Below the pieces are notes generated by a model. The model saw nothing but the letters and a program-made list of their open reading frames with translations. It made no database searches and was not told where the DNA came from. From the NCBI GenBank assembly GCA_022570795.1, contig JAKUDP010000025.1, positions 883,001 to 947,000 of the forward strand: DNA of 64,000 nucleotides, given 5' to 3'. Source of the stretch: Sphaerulina vaccinii (taxonomy: Eukaryota > Ascomycota > Dothideomycetes > Mycosphaerellales > Mycosphaerellaceae). Within the stretch, counting starts at the first letter, position 1; every line of letters begins with the position of its first letter. The translations under genes and the position numbers were made by a program. This document shows positions 1 through 11,691 of the stretch, piece by piece.

Positions 1-1702
1 TCGTGAGCCTCAGAAACCCGAGATGCTGCTGGTGCAGCTGCTGACTGGCTTTCCATCTCCTGTTCCTTCAGCATCTTCTCCATGGTCGTCTCCTGGTAGA
101 ACAGAACATATGCGCACGCAAGTTGCTTCGCATCCTGCATGCCTGGCACGGGCTCACCGCCAAAGAATTGCTGCACATACTCTTTGCTGACAGGCTCGAC
201 CAGCTCGTCGTCAAACAGCAGCCAGCCTCGATCTTCCGTTTTGACAATGCTGACATAGTGGCCATGATACGGTCCTCCACCAATGTGCACCACTACAGAG
301 TACAGCTCATATAGTCTATCCGGATCTTCGGCGTCGTCCGTGGTAGTGAACAGTCGTAGATAAAATGGATACACCACTCTGTGAAAGAGCTTCTGCAGTC
401 GCTGCATGTCCTCGGTGTACTTGAAGCGTTTCAAATGCAAAGCCAGGATCCGTGGTAACCGTCTAATCTTCATCCTTTTCTCAGCTTCTTGCAAGCCACC
501 GCAGTTGTCGCAGTGAAACTTGTTTCGTTCACAAAGCATCTCTTCTTCCGAGAACTTTCGTAAACACGATGTGACAGAACTATGCGCTTCCAGATCCACT
601 GAAAGGTCCAGGAATGCCTCGTCTCGTTGTGATGTGTTCTCACATGTCAGACATCTTGTTTCAGAGGTCAGTTGACCCTCGAACAGATCATGAACCCAAT
701 GTGTATCAAGGGTCGGCACCGTCGCTGCTGTGCTTTGTGTCTTCGTCAGAGCCAGATCTTTCGCTTCAGGCGCATTCCCATTCATGTGCGGCGCAGCAGT
801 AATCTGTGGATGCTGCTTCGCAAACAGCTCCACATTGTCCACCACTTGGTTTAGTAGCAAGTTCAGGAACTCATGCGCGTCTTGGTGCATTGCTGATCTA
901 AACATTTCATTCTCTTGCCGCAGAATCTCCAAGAACCTGTGCGGGGCGACGACACCTATCCGCGACTGACTCTTGATGACGGCCTCAAACATGTCTCGTA
1001 ATGATGTGAAGAGCGACTCATCCATCTGATAGTCGTTCGCTTTGTCGGCCTGCATATCCAGTACAGGTCCAACTTCGAGAGCCTTCTTCTTGCGGTTGTC
1101 AGGTGAGTTCTTATCTTCATCTGGTTTCACACCTCCTGGTCCAGGTGAGCCAGGCACATTGAGCTTCCGCGCAGGCGAAGTGGGATTCGGATAGGGCGTC
1201 GCCGATGTCGATGTCGTTCGAGGGGATATAGGTCCGCCATTCTGTTGCTGGAATTTGATCTGCTCGAGAAACTCTGGCGAAGGAAAGTTGATGACATTTT
1301 CCCGGAAGGGCTTGGAGTAATATAGGCACTGCACTATCGAATTGCAATAGCATGTCGAGCCATACTATGACCTGTCAGTAGTTATAGTCGAACCATATCT
1401 TCTAGCCACTCACATTCTCCATGCCCCAGTACTTGTCACTGCCATCTTCGCGCACAGGTACTCCAGTAATGTCGGCTAAATGTTTCTCTAGAGGCGTAGG
1501 AACAGGCGCATTAGGGTCTTTCTTCGCTGGTGTCGAGCTCGCAGTCTTGCTGGCATCCGTCTGCAAACACGCACTGTCAGTCTCAAATCATATGTCTGTT
1601 TCTCCATACCAATCACAGCCACGACTTCATCACGGCTTCCTGCGGATATTTTGGACGCTGACATACCGTACTGCCACTCTTGAACTTGCCAAAGAACGAC
1701 AT
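1..1702 (-). CDS. creB: Ubiquitin carboxyl-terminal hydrolase, CreB/USP12-46 family (C-terminus outside the window)
   Basis: This deubiquitinase removes ubiquitin from targets; the Aspergillus CreB ortholog, with a WD40 partner (CreC), acts in carbon catabolite repression. The start ATG is at 1702 and the protein begins MSFFGKFKSGST. Two introns are read: 1561-1666 (GTATGT/CAG) and 1365-1413 (49 nt, GTGAGT/TAG). The second falls just before the Cys box, which reads NYGSTCYCNS with the catalytic Cys; most relatives have Asn where this has Ser. Downstream come the zinc-binding CLTCE and HCDNCGG pairs, LALHLKRFKYTED, the His box HIGGGPYHGHYVS and LACAYVLFYQET. The catalytic domain is complete and only the variable tail runs off the window start. 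The family assignment is firm. Confidence 0.93.
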
Positions 1703-3185
1703 GATCTATTGGTCTAGATCCAACAACCACCAGATATGTGATACTGCCTCCGTGCTGCGCCTGTGCGCCAGAACAACAGTAGCAGTTCTCCTCTCTCCTT
1801 CTATTGATGAGGTCGCTACCTCGTGATGGCCTTCCCGAATCCTTCAGCAGAGCTCACGTATATCCGCCTCTTTCCACTCATCGGACTTCGCTTGTCCGGC
1901 TGATTTCTCTGAGAGGTAGCTGTTGGTAATGTCTCAATGGCCAGTGACGTAGACGTGCTCCTTCACGCGTCCTCGAGTCCACGGGGCGCTGATTCCGGGG
2001 AAGATGATAGATTTAGATATGTCATGTCTTGTATTGGGAAACAGTATAATTGTGCGTAAGTGAATTGGCAAGGCTCTCTCTCTTGCAGAATGTCAGGTAC
2101 GCGGCACCGAAGCGATCGACACTAGAGGGGCTCGAAGGTGCTGCGGCGCGACTAGCCTTTCGAGGGACAACAGTGGAGAAGAATAGCCGGGGGGTGGCAA
2201 GTTGTCGCGAATAACTGCAATCCTTCGAGTGTTGGCGACTGGTGGGCGATGGGATAATGCTCATCGGTAGGTGGAGGACTCTCCTGATGAGATCAGAGAT
2301 GCCAGCTGCGAAAAGTGACTTCTACACTCTACATTTTCCGGCAAACACGCCTCCAATATTCACCCTCGTCTTTCCAGCCGCCAGCCTCTTGGTATCTCCG
2401 CAAACGTGAACTGCACGTGGCACTTGACGCACTCCAACTCTCGTGCTACGAAAACCTAATCGTCACATGTCTCGGAGGACTTTCTACATATCTTGGCTGT
2501 GTAGAGACAGTTTGGTATCACGAATGGTAGTCTGTGTTCTCACAGACAAAGGCTTCAATGCTATCTACCCTCCATAAGATCCCCACAACACTATTCTTAT
2601 CGTTGGGTTCCAGATGGCAACCTTCAACTGACTTACACTCCCGATGCTGGGAATTAGATGCACCAACCACAAGTCCCGACATATGCCGATCTAATGGTAA
2701 GTACTCTTGTATATGTCAGCAAGACTCTGCTGTGCCACATGGGAGTAGGCAGCTACAGCTACATGAAGAGGTATGTCAACTTTGGCTGGCAGGCCGGAGA
2801 GACGCTGTTGTCGTAAGCTGGAAACAATGTTGCTGCCTTCGACTGTTGATGTTGATGTTGAGGTGGTCAGCAGAGATCGGTATCGTCTTCGTATCACTCG
2901 GTCCAGTCCGACTGCAACATGGTCCTACAACACACCTGCATAAGAAAGGTACATCTCCGAAGCAAGGATTAATGCAAAGCCCTGAACTCGGCCGGACCAC
3001 TACCTGCCGCAACGAGTTGCATGAATGAGAGCTTGCCCGCGAGCTTGCTTTGTGATATGATGTACTGCCAAGATTCGATTCTGCCTACATGATGTGAATA
3101 GTGATTGATACACTTCCAAATGAATATCTCTGTAGTCTTCCAGTGCTGCCTGTTGTACAGAGGCGTCTCTGTATGAGCTCTTACT
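1703..3185. other. Intergenic stretch between creB and the LSD1-type gene
   Basis: No supportable gene. It includes the creB promoter and the 3' flank of the demethylase gene. The longest open frame is 164 codons on the plus strand (2534-3028). It shows no domain, signal peptide or family motif and its composition looks random. Part of 3110-3185 could hold a last small exon of the demethylase (see that entry). Confidence 0.5.
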
Positions 3186-6100
3186 CTATTGGTGGTCAAG
3201 CACCACATTATTGCTTGTATTTGTCTTCCGCTTACTCACGCCAATGATGCTCTGCGCATAATCTGCCGGAGGCGGGTGTTTCTCAGCGTATTCCTTCCGT
3301 ATGCGAGCGGACTCTCGGTCCCAAACAGTGGACTTCTCCTCATAGTCGCGTCTCATAGAGTCGGCTAGTTCCTGAGCTGCCTGACTTTGGACGAGATATG
3401 GCTGCTTCTCTTCTTCAGTAGCGCTTTTCCATAGTCTGCCGACTTCGCCGCGAATCTTGTCCTTGCCAAGAGCTCCGACTGTAGCCCTGGCAACTTCCCA
3501 TTTGTCTTTGGTAAAGAGAATGAATGGGTTAACACCTGGTCTCGAGGGCTTCTCAGGTCGGTCGCCTAGTTGCCCAAGAATAGTAGCCATCACAGCAGCC
3601 TCATAGTCGAGATCTGATCCATCGAAGCTTGGTGATACCCAGAAGGATGCATCTCCTGCACATACGCTCTTTGCTGGTGGCCCACATGGCTTTCTTTGCA
3701 GTGGCGGAGGGATGGATTGGGCTCCAGCTACTGCACTCCAGTCGACCGCGCCATCTTCCTGCTTAATAAAAGGTTGATGCGGGGGCGCATCTTCCACAGA
3801 AGCCACGCTGTATTGATGGTATGTCTCGGGCTTAGGAGCTGATGGAGGTACGGCTGGTGCCCACTTCTGCTCCCTCTCTTCTTTCAGCGACGCAGGTCCG
3901 ATGAGAGGATGTGGTACTGTGATCAAGCCAGCCATGTCATCGATGACTTCTGAAGCGACGCGCAGGCCTGATAGGAATGCGCCGTGTACAGTTGCAGGGT
4001 GTGTGCCACACGTGGCCTCACCTGCGAAGTGTAGATTGCCCACAGATCGAGACATCAAATCGTAGTCGCCAGGTCTCGTTTCGGGGGCGACGAATGAGTA
4101 TGTGCCCCTTGTGAATGGGTCTCTCCTCCATCTTGTGACAATGACCTCGAGCGGCGCCGGAACATGTACCCTTGTGAACACCCCTCGTAGTCTTTGCGTC
4201 ACCTCTTCCATCAGCGTGCTTGTCGGTGTCCATTCCGCATCGTGCGCAGCATTGCCTGCCATCAGAGCAATCAGCATCGGCCGACCGCTTGTCTTCGTGG
4301 CATTCCAAATGAGGTAGAATCGTCCTCTCTTGCTCGCATAGTCTGATGGATCGAGGCTGTTGGGTGTTTCGGGTTCGTTCAGCAGACCAAACATGTCTCG
4401 ATCGTCATCCCAAAAAGGTTTGTCGTATAGGAGAATGACCTGCAAGTCGTGTCAGTGCATTGTTAGTATGTGTTTGAGGGTCACATACCTTGTTCAGTAA
4501 CCCGAAGCCCATGCGGTCGATGGCACCCTGCTTCCAGCCTGGCAGCGGAGGGTCAAAGTCGACAGCATTGGACTTCAGGACGCCCAGAGGCGTAGTAACA
4601 ATGACCTCGTCAGCTTCGTATACCTCGCCATTCGTACAAACAACCTTGGTCGTCAATGGTTCTTGTGTACCAGTCCCGTCATCGTAGTGTATGCTGTCCA
4701 CGATGCGGTCGAAGCGAACATCAAGCTTCGTTGGCAGGTTCATCAAGCCACGCGGCACTTGTGTATAGCCTCCTACAATCTCGGAATGCGCGCCCTCGAA
4801 CTCATTGCCAGTATCTTGGTCATGCCCGCTCAGACTTAACATTGAGACTGGCGCAGCATTGGCATATTCGAGATTGGCGTGATGCCAGTTGAGTAGCCTC
4901 ATATCCTGTGGTGTGATGTCGATCAGGTCCTGGTATTGGTTGATGGCTTCGTCCATGACTGTGCCGAGTGTCGGGTAATCGCTGGAGTCAGCGATGCGGT
5001 GTAAAGACACACTCTGATTCCGTGCCACTCCCTCTTTGACTTGCCAGCCCATCTCCCTTGCTGCTCGAGATGCGCTGTGTATAGCGCTGCCACCTTCTTC
5101 TACGACCTGACTACGGCCTGTCAGCTTTTCGGTGCCAGGTGGTGCGTTGCGTCGGCGACCTCGTCTTGTCGCGGGCTTGTGTGACTTTATATGTGCTGCT
5201 CCAAGTGGCTCAAGCTCAAGGTCGAATGCATTGAAACCGTTCGCCGCAGGATCTCGATGTCGGTTGATGAGATCTTCATCGCCCTTTAGTGTTTCCTGCT
5301 TTTGCGGCTGAATTCGATAGTCGCCTGCCCGTTCTGAAATATCGGTATACAGCTCGGTATTCAGTATGTCTCTTCGCTCGTTCACGGGTCTTCCATCGCA
5401 ATCGTATATGGTGAGTGCATCTCTCATGAGGTGATATCGGATTCCCAGCTGTCCACGTATGATGGTGTCGAGTGGATTGCCGTGCTCGAAGCCAGTGACA
5501 ATCATAGCCCCCATCTCCGCAGTGTTGCGCAATCCATCGGGCAGGCTGCCTGTGACTTGACTTCTTAGTGGCTTTGAGAAGACACGGCCGCCTATGCGCT
5601 TTCGTCCTTCCAGAATGATCACACGTGGTGGCCGTTCACCCATAGCTATCCACTTGGGAGCTTCCTGTATGAACAGACTTTCAAGCTGGCGAGCTGTCGT
5701 AAGGCCTGACACACCAGCGCCTATTACCACTACTGTTCTCTGTCGCGTTTCTTTCGGGTATCTCTTGGGAAGAGATTTGTCCTTGACGACCTCAACACAG
5801 CCAAAATTGATGTAGCCATTTCGTGATAACCACTTATGCGCGACTTCTGCCAGTCCATAGAAACGGCTCTCTTTCGCACAGCCAGCAGCCTCCTCGCGTG
5901 TGACGCTACACAGTGGATTCTGTTGCCACAGCCGGAGTATTGCATTTCGGATGTTCAGATATATGGTGACCTCCCGTGACATGAGCAAGTCCATGAGAAG
6001 TTTGTTCTCACCAGGATCGAGAGCATATGGGTCCAACCTCGACTCGTAAGCTGCTTCAACGCATTCGCTGGCGAATACATCTGCAGGAACCCGAGATGGT

Positions 6101-6726
6101 ATCGATGAGCGAGGACGAGCCTCGAGTATGGGTTGCACATATCTTCGATATTTGGGCTCCTTAGGCACTCTGGGCGAGGCATCTGTCGGTGTCTGAGGCG
6201 AAGCATCTGTGTCTGTGATCAACGGTTTTACCTTGGGCGGGCGACCTCGTTTCTTCTTTGGCGGTGCAACGGATTGAGGTACTGTAGAGCTTCCGGTATC
6301 GATATTTAGTGGTGCAGAGGCCTGGACAGTGGAAGTAGATTTCGATGGTGTGCCTTTCAGACTTCCATTAGCCAAACGCTTTCTTGATGGAGAAGTAGGA
6401 GCTGCGTGGTCGGAGCGAGCATCTTCAGCGCCAACAGACGAGGACAGTGAAGATAGACCGGTGCTTGTCGCAGTCTCTGATGAGCCGAATCGAGTCCATC
6501 TACCATTTGCATCAAGTTGCCATTTTCCATCTTGTAACGAACCAGCAGAGTCTCGATCGAATACGTCCGTGCCGGTCGACGATAAACTTGAGTCGTCTTC
6601 CTCCATAATCGACACGTGCGGGATTTTGATATCCTTGCCCATTGGTCCTTTCAGCAACTCGGGCTGAGAAGCCATATAGCCCATGTCACTAACAGCACCT
6701 GCCATTTCCCACAATGTTGTGCTCAT
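3186..6726 (-). CDS. lsd1: LSD1-type lysine-specific histone demethylase with SWIRM, amine oxidase and HMG-box domains
   Basis: A nuclear FAD-dependent amine oxidase of the LSD1 family, which demethylates mono- and dimethyl-lysine of histone H3. The start is at 6726. One 49-nt intron (4440-4488, GTATGT/CAG) joins exons of 746 and 417 codons, giving about 1163 aa. In order: a Ser/Thr-rich N-terminus with an AT-hook-like KKKRGRPPK (about residue 160); a SWIRM domain (about 215-315); the Rossmann FAD motif VVVIGAGVSGL (about 330); a long fungal insert with a second basic patch RRGRRRN; and FGLLNK, whose Lys746 aligns with human LSD1 Lys661. Then come the C-terminal FAD-binding part (LHFAGEAT) and an HMG box at about 1049-1129. 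This SWIRM-oxidase-HMG order is that of fungal Lsd1/Lsd2. The last residues are uncertain: a consensus donor (GTGAGTAAG) lies about 18 codons before the stop, so a final exon may be missing. Confidence 0.93.
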
Positions 6727-7978
6727 GCGAGGAAGGTACTGTTGCGCGGTGTGGTCCTCGTCGCCACCATGGCAGCCGTATATTCGTCCAGAGATCGGCT
6801 CCGGGAGGCTGAGAACGAAATCTGCCGAGGACTACTTGGACCAAGTCGATATATCGCAGCAGAGGACTCGGTATGGTTGCTTTATCTCAAAAGAATGGCA
6901 GCATAGCCCGACTGCTGCAGTCTATGCACGAGTAGATGTGTAACAGCTGATGGTCTTTGGAAGGTTGCATGTATCGGATGGGAGCCGATGGGCAGGAGTA
7001 GTGGAAAGAGGAGAGGATCTGTGCGTGGGGCTAAGTCTCTTTGGCTTCATGTCGACCTCACGTCTTCTCCTTCTACTATACACTCACGATACTGGCTCTA
7101 CTCCCTTCTTCTGCACTTCTCGCAGCATCAGCATAGCTTCAGTCGATACCTCTGGTGCCCATGCGCCACTCTGCATGAAAAAGTGCGCATGGATTGCATC
7201 GAGCCTCGAATCCGAAGATAGGAAAATCCTGCACCGCCGAGCTGAAGATATCAGCGCCATCGCCACACACTCGAAGAAAACACGAAAACATGGCCAGTGT
7301 CGTCTGAGAAGGCATGTGATTGGATTTCGAATAGAATTGGACTAAATGGAGCTGTTCTCTGTACGCGCTGGCACATATCAGTTTGGCTGGCCACATCCAT
7401 AAGAAAAGCAAACATGCCAAAATGATCAGAATTGATCGTGCGGAAATGGTGAGAAGGTGACGATACGAGTAAGGAACATTTGCGATTTGTTTTCGAATCC
7501 TGAGCAGTTCGCAATCTCGCAGCGCGATTCTTCTTGTACATCAAGCATATTAATCAAATAGGGCCGAGATAATATCTCCAGGGGCAGCATCGTAGAGACG
7601 TTCGCTCCCACAGTCACGACTGAAGTCTTATGATATCAGATACGTGAAAGCACCGCACCCCGTCCAGCCCTACCCTACCGACTCTCAGTATCACGGCCGG
7701 TGCACCGAACTCAAGAAAGATAACGTGAAAGAGAAGCGACACTCGAGATGAATGGTCCAGATCGATCCATGCACGCTATAATGTTCAAGCAGTACATTCG
7801 TAGCACAAGCAGCATGTCAGACAGCTCGCAGATTCCAGAGAATGTCTATCAAATTATCAAAAGCACGGGCGGAGGCTGAAAGCAGTGTAGCCAGGGCAAC
7901 AAGAGAGTAGTAGACATACAACCGCTCAAAAGACGGGATGATGTGACCCATAGGCGGAATTCATACTGCCATCATATA
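6727..7978. other. Intergenic region, no gene seen
   Basis: About 1.25 kb between the start of the LSD1-type gene and the end of the NTR2 gene. Open frames are short (131 codons at most), overlap on both strands and carry no recognisable motif. It presumably holds the demethylase promoter and the NTR2 3' UTR. Confidence 0.5.
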
Positions 7979-9457
7979 CTACGCCTCGTCCTCATCATCT
8001 CTTGCAGCTTGAAATCCCAGGCCGAACCCTGCAAGATTTGGCCTTCCAGCGCCGAGACCGAGACCACCAAATGCAGGACGTTCATCTTCCTCGTCTTCCT
8101 CGTCCTCTTTTGCATCTGCCATATCAGCATCAGGCACTGCATTGCTGTCGCCGTTTGTTGCAGGCGCTTCGATCGCAAGCTGATCCGCCTTTGCTTCCGC
8201 ATCTATGCCTTTCTCCTTACGCAAAGCCGCGAACTTCTCTGCAGTCTCCTTTAATGCACTCTGGATCCGAACTTCCTGTTCCGCCAGATGGACCTTCTCG
8301 CGCTGCAAGCTCTCCATCTCCTGCAACTTCTGCATACGCGAAGTCTGCATCTCAGCTAGCTGCGACCTAAGTCTCTCAACCACACTATCGAGAGTAGGAA
8401 GTGGCGTAATGATCGGAGGCGTCTTCGGTCTGTCATTCGTCGCATCGAGATCCGCGTTCGTTTGCGTATATGTCCCATGTCGTGTCTGATTCGCCACAAA
8501 AGCATCGGTTCTCGCTCGTTCACTATCGTCGGAATCGTCATCTGATGCGCCTTCAGCTTCAGCAATCTGCGCTGCCATATCCTGTTTCCTCTTCTTCGCT
8601 GCTTCGGCTTCGGCTTTCCTCCCTAGTGAAATCTTCCCGTCTTCTGTGAACTCGTCAAAGTTCTCCATTATGTCTTCGTCTTCATGCACGAGTCTGCTTT
8701 CAGAAGTGCCATACTTGTCTATTTCTGGTTTCAAGACAAGCTGACCTCTCTCGTCTCTCATAACATTCTCGTCAAGATCCTCATCGTCGTCGAGATTTGG
8801 ATCATCAGGATCTAAGGAAATGTATTCGGCCGCTTCTTCCTTGGCTAATCGTGCTCGGCGAGCTTTCTTTTCTGCAATCTCAGTCGCAGATGGAATTACC
8901 GAAGACTGTCCAGATGACTGGTCATATCTAGCCAGTGAAGCGCCAAATTTGGAAGAGAGGTCCAGGGCTTGTGTTCCAATGGCGACATCTTCTACGGTAC
9001 TGAGATCCTTGGGTGTGGCGGGGGTGCTATCTTTCAGCTCGCGCAAAGCATCTGCACTATAACTTGGTCGGTCATCATCGTTCTCCTCAGGAGACCTTCG
9101 CGGTAATTGCGATGCTAGTAGTGAAGATCGCTTGGAGGCATTGCGCTGTATGGCTACACGCGATAAACCACTGCGCTTTGGTGTTACGACTGATTCTGCG
9201 CTGTCCTCCTCGTCGTCGACTGAAGTTGGTCCAAGGGATTTGCGGGAAGAAGTTGATTTTCGAGGTTTGAATAGAGGTCGCTTGATTTCTAGAATGGCGC
9301 ATTCAGTCAGCCTGGGCCGTGGACTGGGAATTGGAGTCAGAGCTGGACAGTATGAACTGGCGCTTTGTAACATACCTGAGGTCTGCAAGTCCTCCTCGTC
9401 CTCCTCATCTCCTCCGATCTTACGCGGCACTCTGCGCGCTGTTGTGGACTTCTTCAT
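7979..9457 (-). CDS. ntr2: NTR2-like nineteen-complex-related protein (spliceosome disassembly)
   Basis: Resembles fungal Ntr2, related to metazoan GCFC2, which works with Ntr1 and the helicase Prp43 to take apart post-splicing complexes in the nucleus. The N-terminus MKKSTTARRVPRKIG, the following KRPLFKPRKS segment and a very acidic, Arg/Lys-rich middle (EYISLDPDDPN) fit the family. A coiled-coil heptad region follows (RLRSQLAEMQ to ALKETAEKF, about residues 365-415 of the unspliced frame), then an acidic Gly-rich tail. A good intron (9289-9375, GTATGT/TAG, 87 nt) removes 29 codons after LQTS. Because 87 is a multiple of three and the intron has no stop, the unspliced frame is also open (492 aa; spliced 463 aa). 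The family call rests on pattern rather than a catalytic motif. Confidence 0.78.
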   Translation of the reverse strand: MKKSTTARRVPRKIGGDEEDEEDLQTSGMLQSASSYCPALTPIPSPRPRLTECAILEIKRPLFKPRKSTSSRKSLGPTSVDDEEDSAESVVTPKRSGLSRVAIQRNASKRSSLLASQLPRRSPEENDDDRPSYSADALRELKDSTPATPKDLSTVEDVAIGTQALDLSSKFGASLARYDQSSGQSSVIPSATEIAEKKARRARLAKEEAAEYISLDPDDPNLDDDEDLDENVMRDERGQLVLKPEIDKYGTSESRLVHEDEDIMENFDEFTEDGKISLGRKAEAEAAKKRKQDMAAQIAEAEGASDDDSDDSERARTDAFVANQTRHGTYTQTNADLDATNDRPKTPPIITPLPTLDSVVERLRSQLAEMQTSRMQKLQEMESLQREKVHLAEQEVRIQSALKETAEKFAALRKEKGIDAEAKADQLAIEAPATNGDSNAVPDADMADAKEDEEDEEDERPAFGGLGLGAGRPNLAGFGLGFQAARDDEDEA

Positions 9458-9749
9458 GGTTGGTGTTGTTCGTAGAGCGCGTCGCGACCATGAAAAAGTC
9501 CAGGCTCGTCATTTCACTTTGAGCGGCTCGATTCCGTGACTCCACTGTCTCTGCTTCCACCCTGTCTAGCACGTCAGAGCTCTACTGCGTTGATACATCC
9601 ACCATCGGGCAAGCTATTGTGATAGCAGCCTTAGACATAAATCCCACCAGCTAAGTCAGTTCTAAGACACGATTAAATAAAGAAAGCAGACATACTGTAG
9701 ACACCTGGTAGCAATCACAGTCACGTCTGACTCCTGCCATACATATACC
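9458..9749. promoter_or_regulatory. Shared divergent promoter region of ntr2 and the gamma-glutamylcyclotransferase gene
   Basis: About 290 bp separates two head-to-head genes (390 bp if the downstream gene starts at 9846), so both promoters must lie here. I see no convincing TATA box or named operator. That the region is regulatory is inferred from gene arrangement only. Confidence 0.45.
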
Positions 9750-10499
9750 ATGGACATCGCTCCTTCCAGCCTTCTGACCATCAACCTCACTCTCGCAGCT
9801 CCCACCTCACAACCATACACACCTCGACTACCAACACCGACCAAGATGGAGAAGAAAAAAACGATCTACTTCGGCTACGGCTCGAATCTCTGGCTTCGTC
9901 AGATGCGTCAACGTTGCCCTACCTCGAAGTATCTTGGAATCGCGAGACTGAAAGGATACAAATGGATCATCTATGACAGAGGGTATGCGAACATCGTTGA
10001 GCTCTCTGCCTCAGAAAAGGCTACAGAGGAGAATGACAAGCACAATTACGCGAAAGAAGTCTGGGGCCTGATCTACACTCTGGAACCCGAGGACGAAAAA
10101 AGACTGGACGGCAACGAAGGCGTACCATATGCTTACCAGAAGGAAGAGATTGAATTTGAGTTCTGGACTGCATCTTCGACACGTATCGTTACAGAAGACA
10201 CAGAAGATGCTTTCAGCTTCGCAGCAGAGGGCAAGCCGAATATCAGCAAGAAGCCTGGCAAGGAGAAGATGCTGGTCTACATCAATCGACACAGGACCAG
10301 TGAGGGTGTGAGTAAGGAGGAGTATGTCTACAGGATGAATTGTGGGATCAAGGACGCGGTGAAGGAGGGTGTGCCGAAGGAGTATATTGAGCAGGTGCTT
10401 AGGAAGTGGATACCGGAGGATGATGAGGAGGTTGGGGAGAGGGAGAGAGAGGTTGCGTTGAGGCAGGCAGAGAGGTTCGTTGATGAAAGGGAGGGTTGA
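9750..10499 (+). CDS. Gamma-glutamylcyclotransferase-like (AIG2/GGCT fold) protein
   Basis: An intronless 249-aa frame. The diagnostic start of the GGCT fold, IYFGYGSNLWLRQM, lies at residues 39-52. WGLIYTLEPEDEKRLDGNEG follows, which matches the family substrate-loop region including the conserved acidic residue. Family members turn gamma-glutamyl peptides into 5-oxoproline; the exact substrate here cannot be told. Two starts are possible. ATG 9750 adds 32 residues that look somewhat like a weak targeting sequence (MDIAPSSLLTINLTLAAP). ATG 9846 (MEKKKTIYFGYGSN) begins at the domain and is the more conservative choice. The C-terminal 50 residues are charged (EEVGEREREVALRQAERF), probably a helix. 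Confidence 0.85.
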   Translation: MDIAPSSLLTINLTLAAPTSQPYTPRLPTPTKMEKKKTIYFGYGSNLWLRQMRQRCPTSKYLGIARLKGYKWIIYDRGYANIVELSASEKATEENDKHNYAKEVWGLIYTLEPEDEKRLDGNEGVPYAYQKEEIEFEFWTASSTRIVTEDTEDAFSFAAEGKPNISKKPGKEKMLVYINRHRTSEGVSKEEYVYRMNCGIKDAVKEGVPKEYIEQVLRKWIPEDDEEVGEREREVALRQAERFVDEREG

Positions 10500-11175
10500 G
10501 GCATTGTGGGAGGACTTGAGTGGAAGAGTGAGAGACAAGGCAAATCATTCCCTAGTGCTATGTCACAATCAGGCCGACGTGCGTGGCTAGGGCTATATCA
10601 TGATCTGCGGAGGCATACACCAGTGAGGAGCATCAGCACGACCATCACTCTGCTATAGCAGTTGCAGGGTAGTGCACGCACAAATGAAGTGCGCGGCTCG
10701 AGATCCCAAGGTGGACTCAATTTGCTACACTGCCTCGTGTATGCTTGATCGGCATCATTGATGGCAGAGCTACGACAATGCTTGTTAGCGGAAGTGCAAA
10801 AGCGTAGCAGAACAATCGCACGCATCGCGGAACGTTCAGCTCGTGCTTCGAGACTGCTTAGTCCTTACCAAGCATCAGATATGCTAACGACTTACTGGTC
10901 TTACCGCTCGACCAGGCACGACGACTGTGAGGAGTAGGCAGTCAAAATTGCAAGTCCAAATCCATCTGAGAATAGTATCTTTCAGAAACTGAGCTGCCAT
11001 GTCTCCAGACATATCGTCATGCAATTTGTGAACTATCTATAGAGGATTGTCTCACTCTCACTTCTTCCATTCTTTCACATGCCAGTTCTTAGTCATCCAC
11101 TCGCCCCACTAGCTCTACTCAAACTTCACCTCGCCCTCCCCCCTCTCACTCATCAACAACACAACACAAGCAAGG
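10500..11175. other. Intergenic region, no gene seen
   Basis: About 680 bp between two plus-strand genes. It holds the 3' flank of the cyclotransferase-like gene and the promoter of the cyclophilin. The sequence just before the cyclophilin ATG is C/T-rich and then CAACAACACAACAC, a usual fungal leader. No open frame of interest. Confidence 0.5.
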
Positions 11176-11691
11176 ATGGCCAACCCAATAACCTTCTTCG
11201 ACATAACACTAGGCGGCGAACCTCTAGGCCGCATCAAAATCGAACTTTTCAAAGACATCGTCCCGCGCACAGCAGAAAACTTCCGCCAATTCTGCACTGG
11301 CGAGACCAAAGACCATCTAGGCAAGCCCATAGGCTACAAAGGCTCGAAATTCCACCGTGTCATCAAAGATTTCATGCTCCAAGGCGGAGACTTCAAGAAC
11401 GGCAACGGCACTGGAAGTGCTTCAATTTATGGGACAGAATCTTTCGCGGACGAGAATTTCGAGCTCAAGCATGATGGGCCTGGAATCTTGAGTATGGCGA
11501 ACTCTGGACCGAATACGAATGGGAGTCAGTTTTTTATCACGACTGTCGCTACGCCGCATTTGAATGGCAAGCATGTTGTTTTTGGGAAAGTTGTGGAGGG
11601 GTTGGATGTTGTTAAGAAGATTGAGATGGTGAGGACGAAGAGCGACGCTCCTGTGCAGCCTGTGGTGATTGCGCAGTGCGGGGAGATGTGA
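11176..11691 (+). CDS. Peptidyl-prolyl cis-trans isomerase, cyclophilin H (PPIH/Cyp3) type
   Basis: An intronless 171-aa single-domain cyclophilin covering the whole family length. It catalyses proline cis-trans isomerisation. The active-site core is present: the catalytic Arg in KFHRVIKDFMLQGGDF (about residues 53-68), FADENF, the LSMANSGPNTNGSQFFIT block and HLNGKHVVFGKV. PPIH has Trp in the cyclosporin-binding Trp position region; here the reading is HLNGKHV, as in some fungal members. The ending VVIAQCGEM is close to PPIH, which travels with the U4/U6 snRNP, rather than to cyclophilin A. The first ATG gives MANPITFFDITLGG. Membership of the superfamily is certain; the H-type assignment is from the C-terminus and overall feel. 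Confidence 0.93.
   Translation: MANPITFFDITLGGEPLGRIKIELFKDIVPRTAENFRQFCTGETKDHLGKPIGYKGSKFHRVIKDFMLQGGDFKNGNGTGSASIYGTESFADENFELKHDGPGILSMANSGPNTNGSQFFITTVATPHLNGKHVVFGKVVEGLDVVKKIEMVRTKSDAPVQPVVIAQCGEM

Noticed and set aside
2534..3028. 164-codon plus-strand open frame
   Set aside because: No signal, domain or splice support. Internal GTAAGT-like sites did not lead to a better spliced model.
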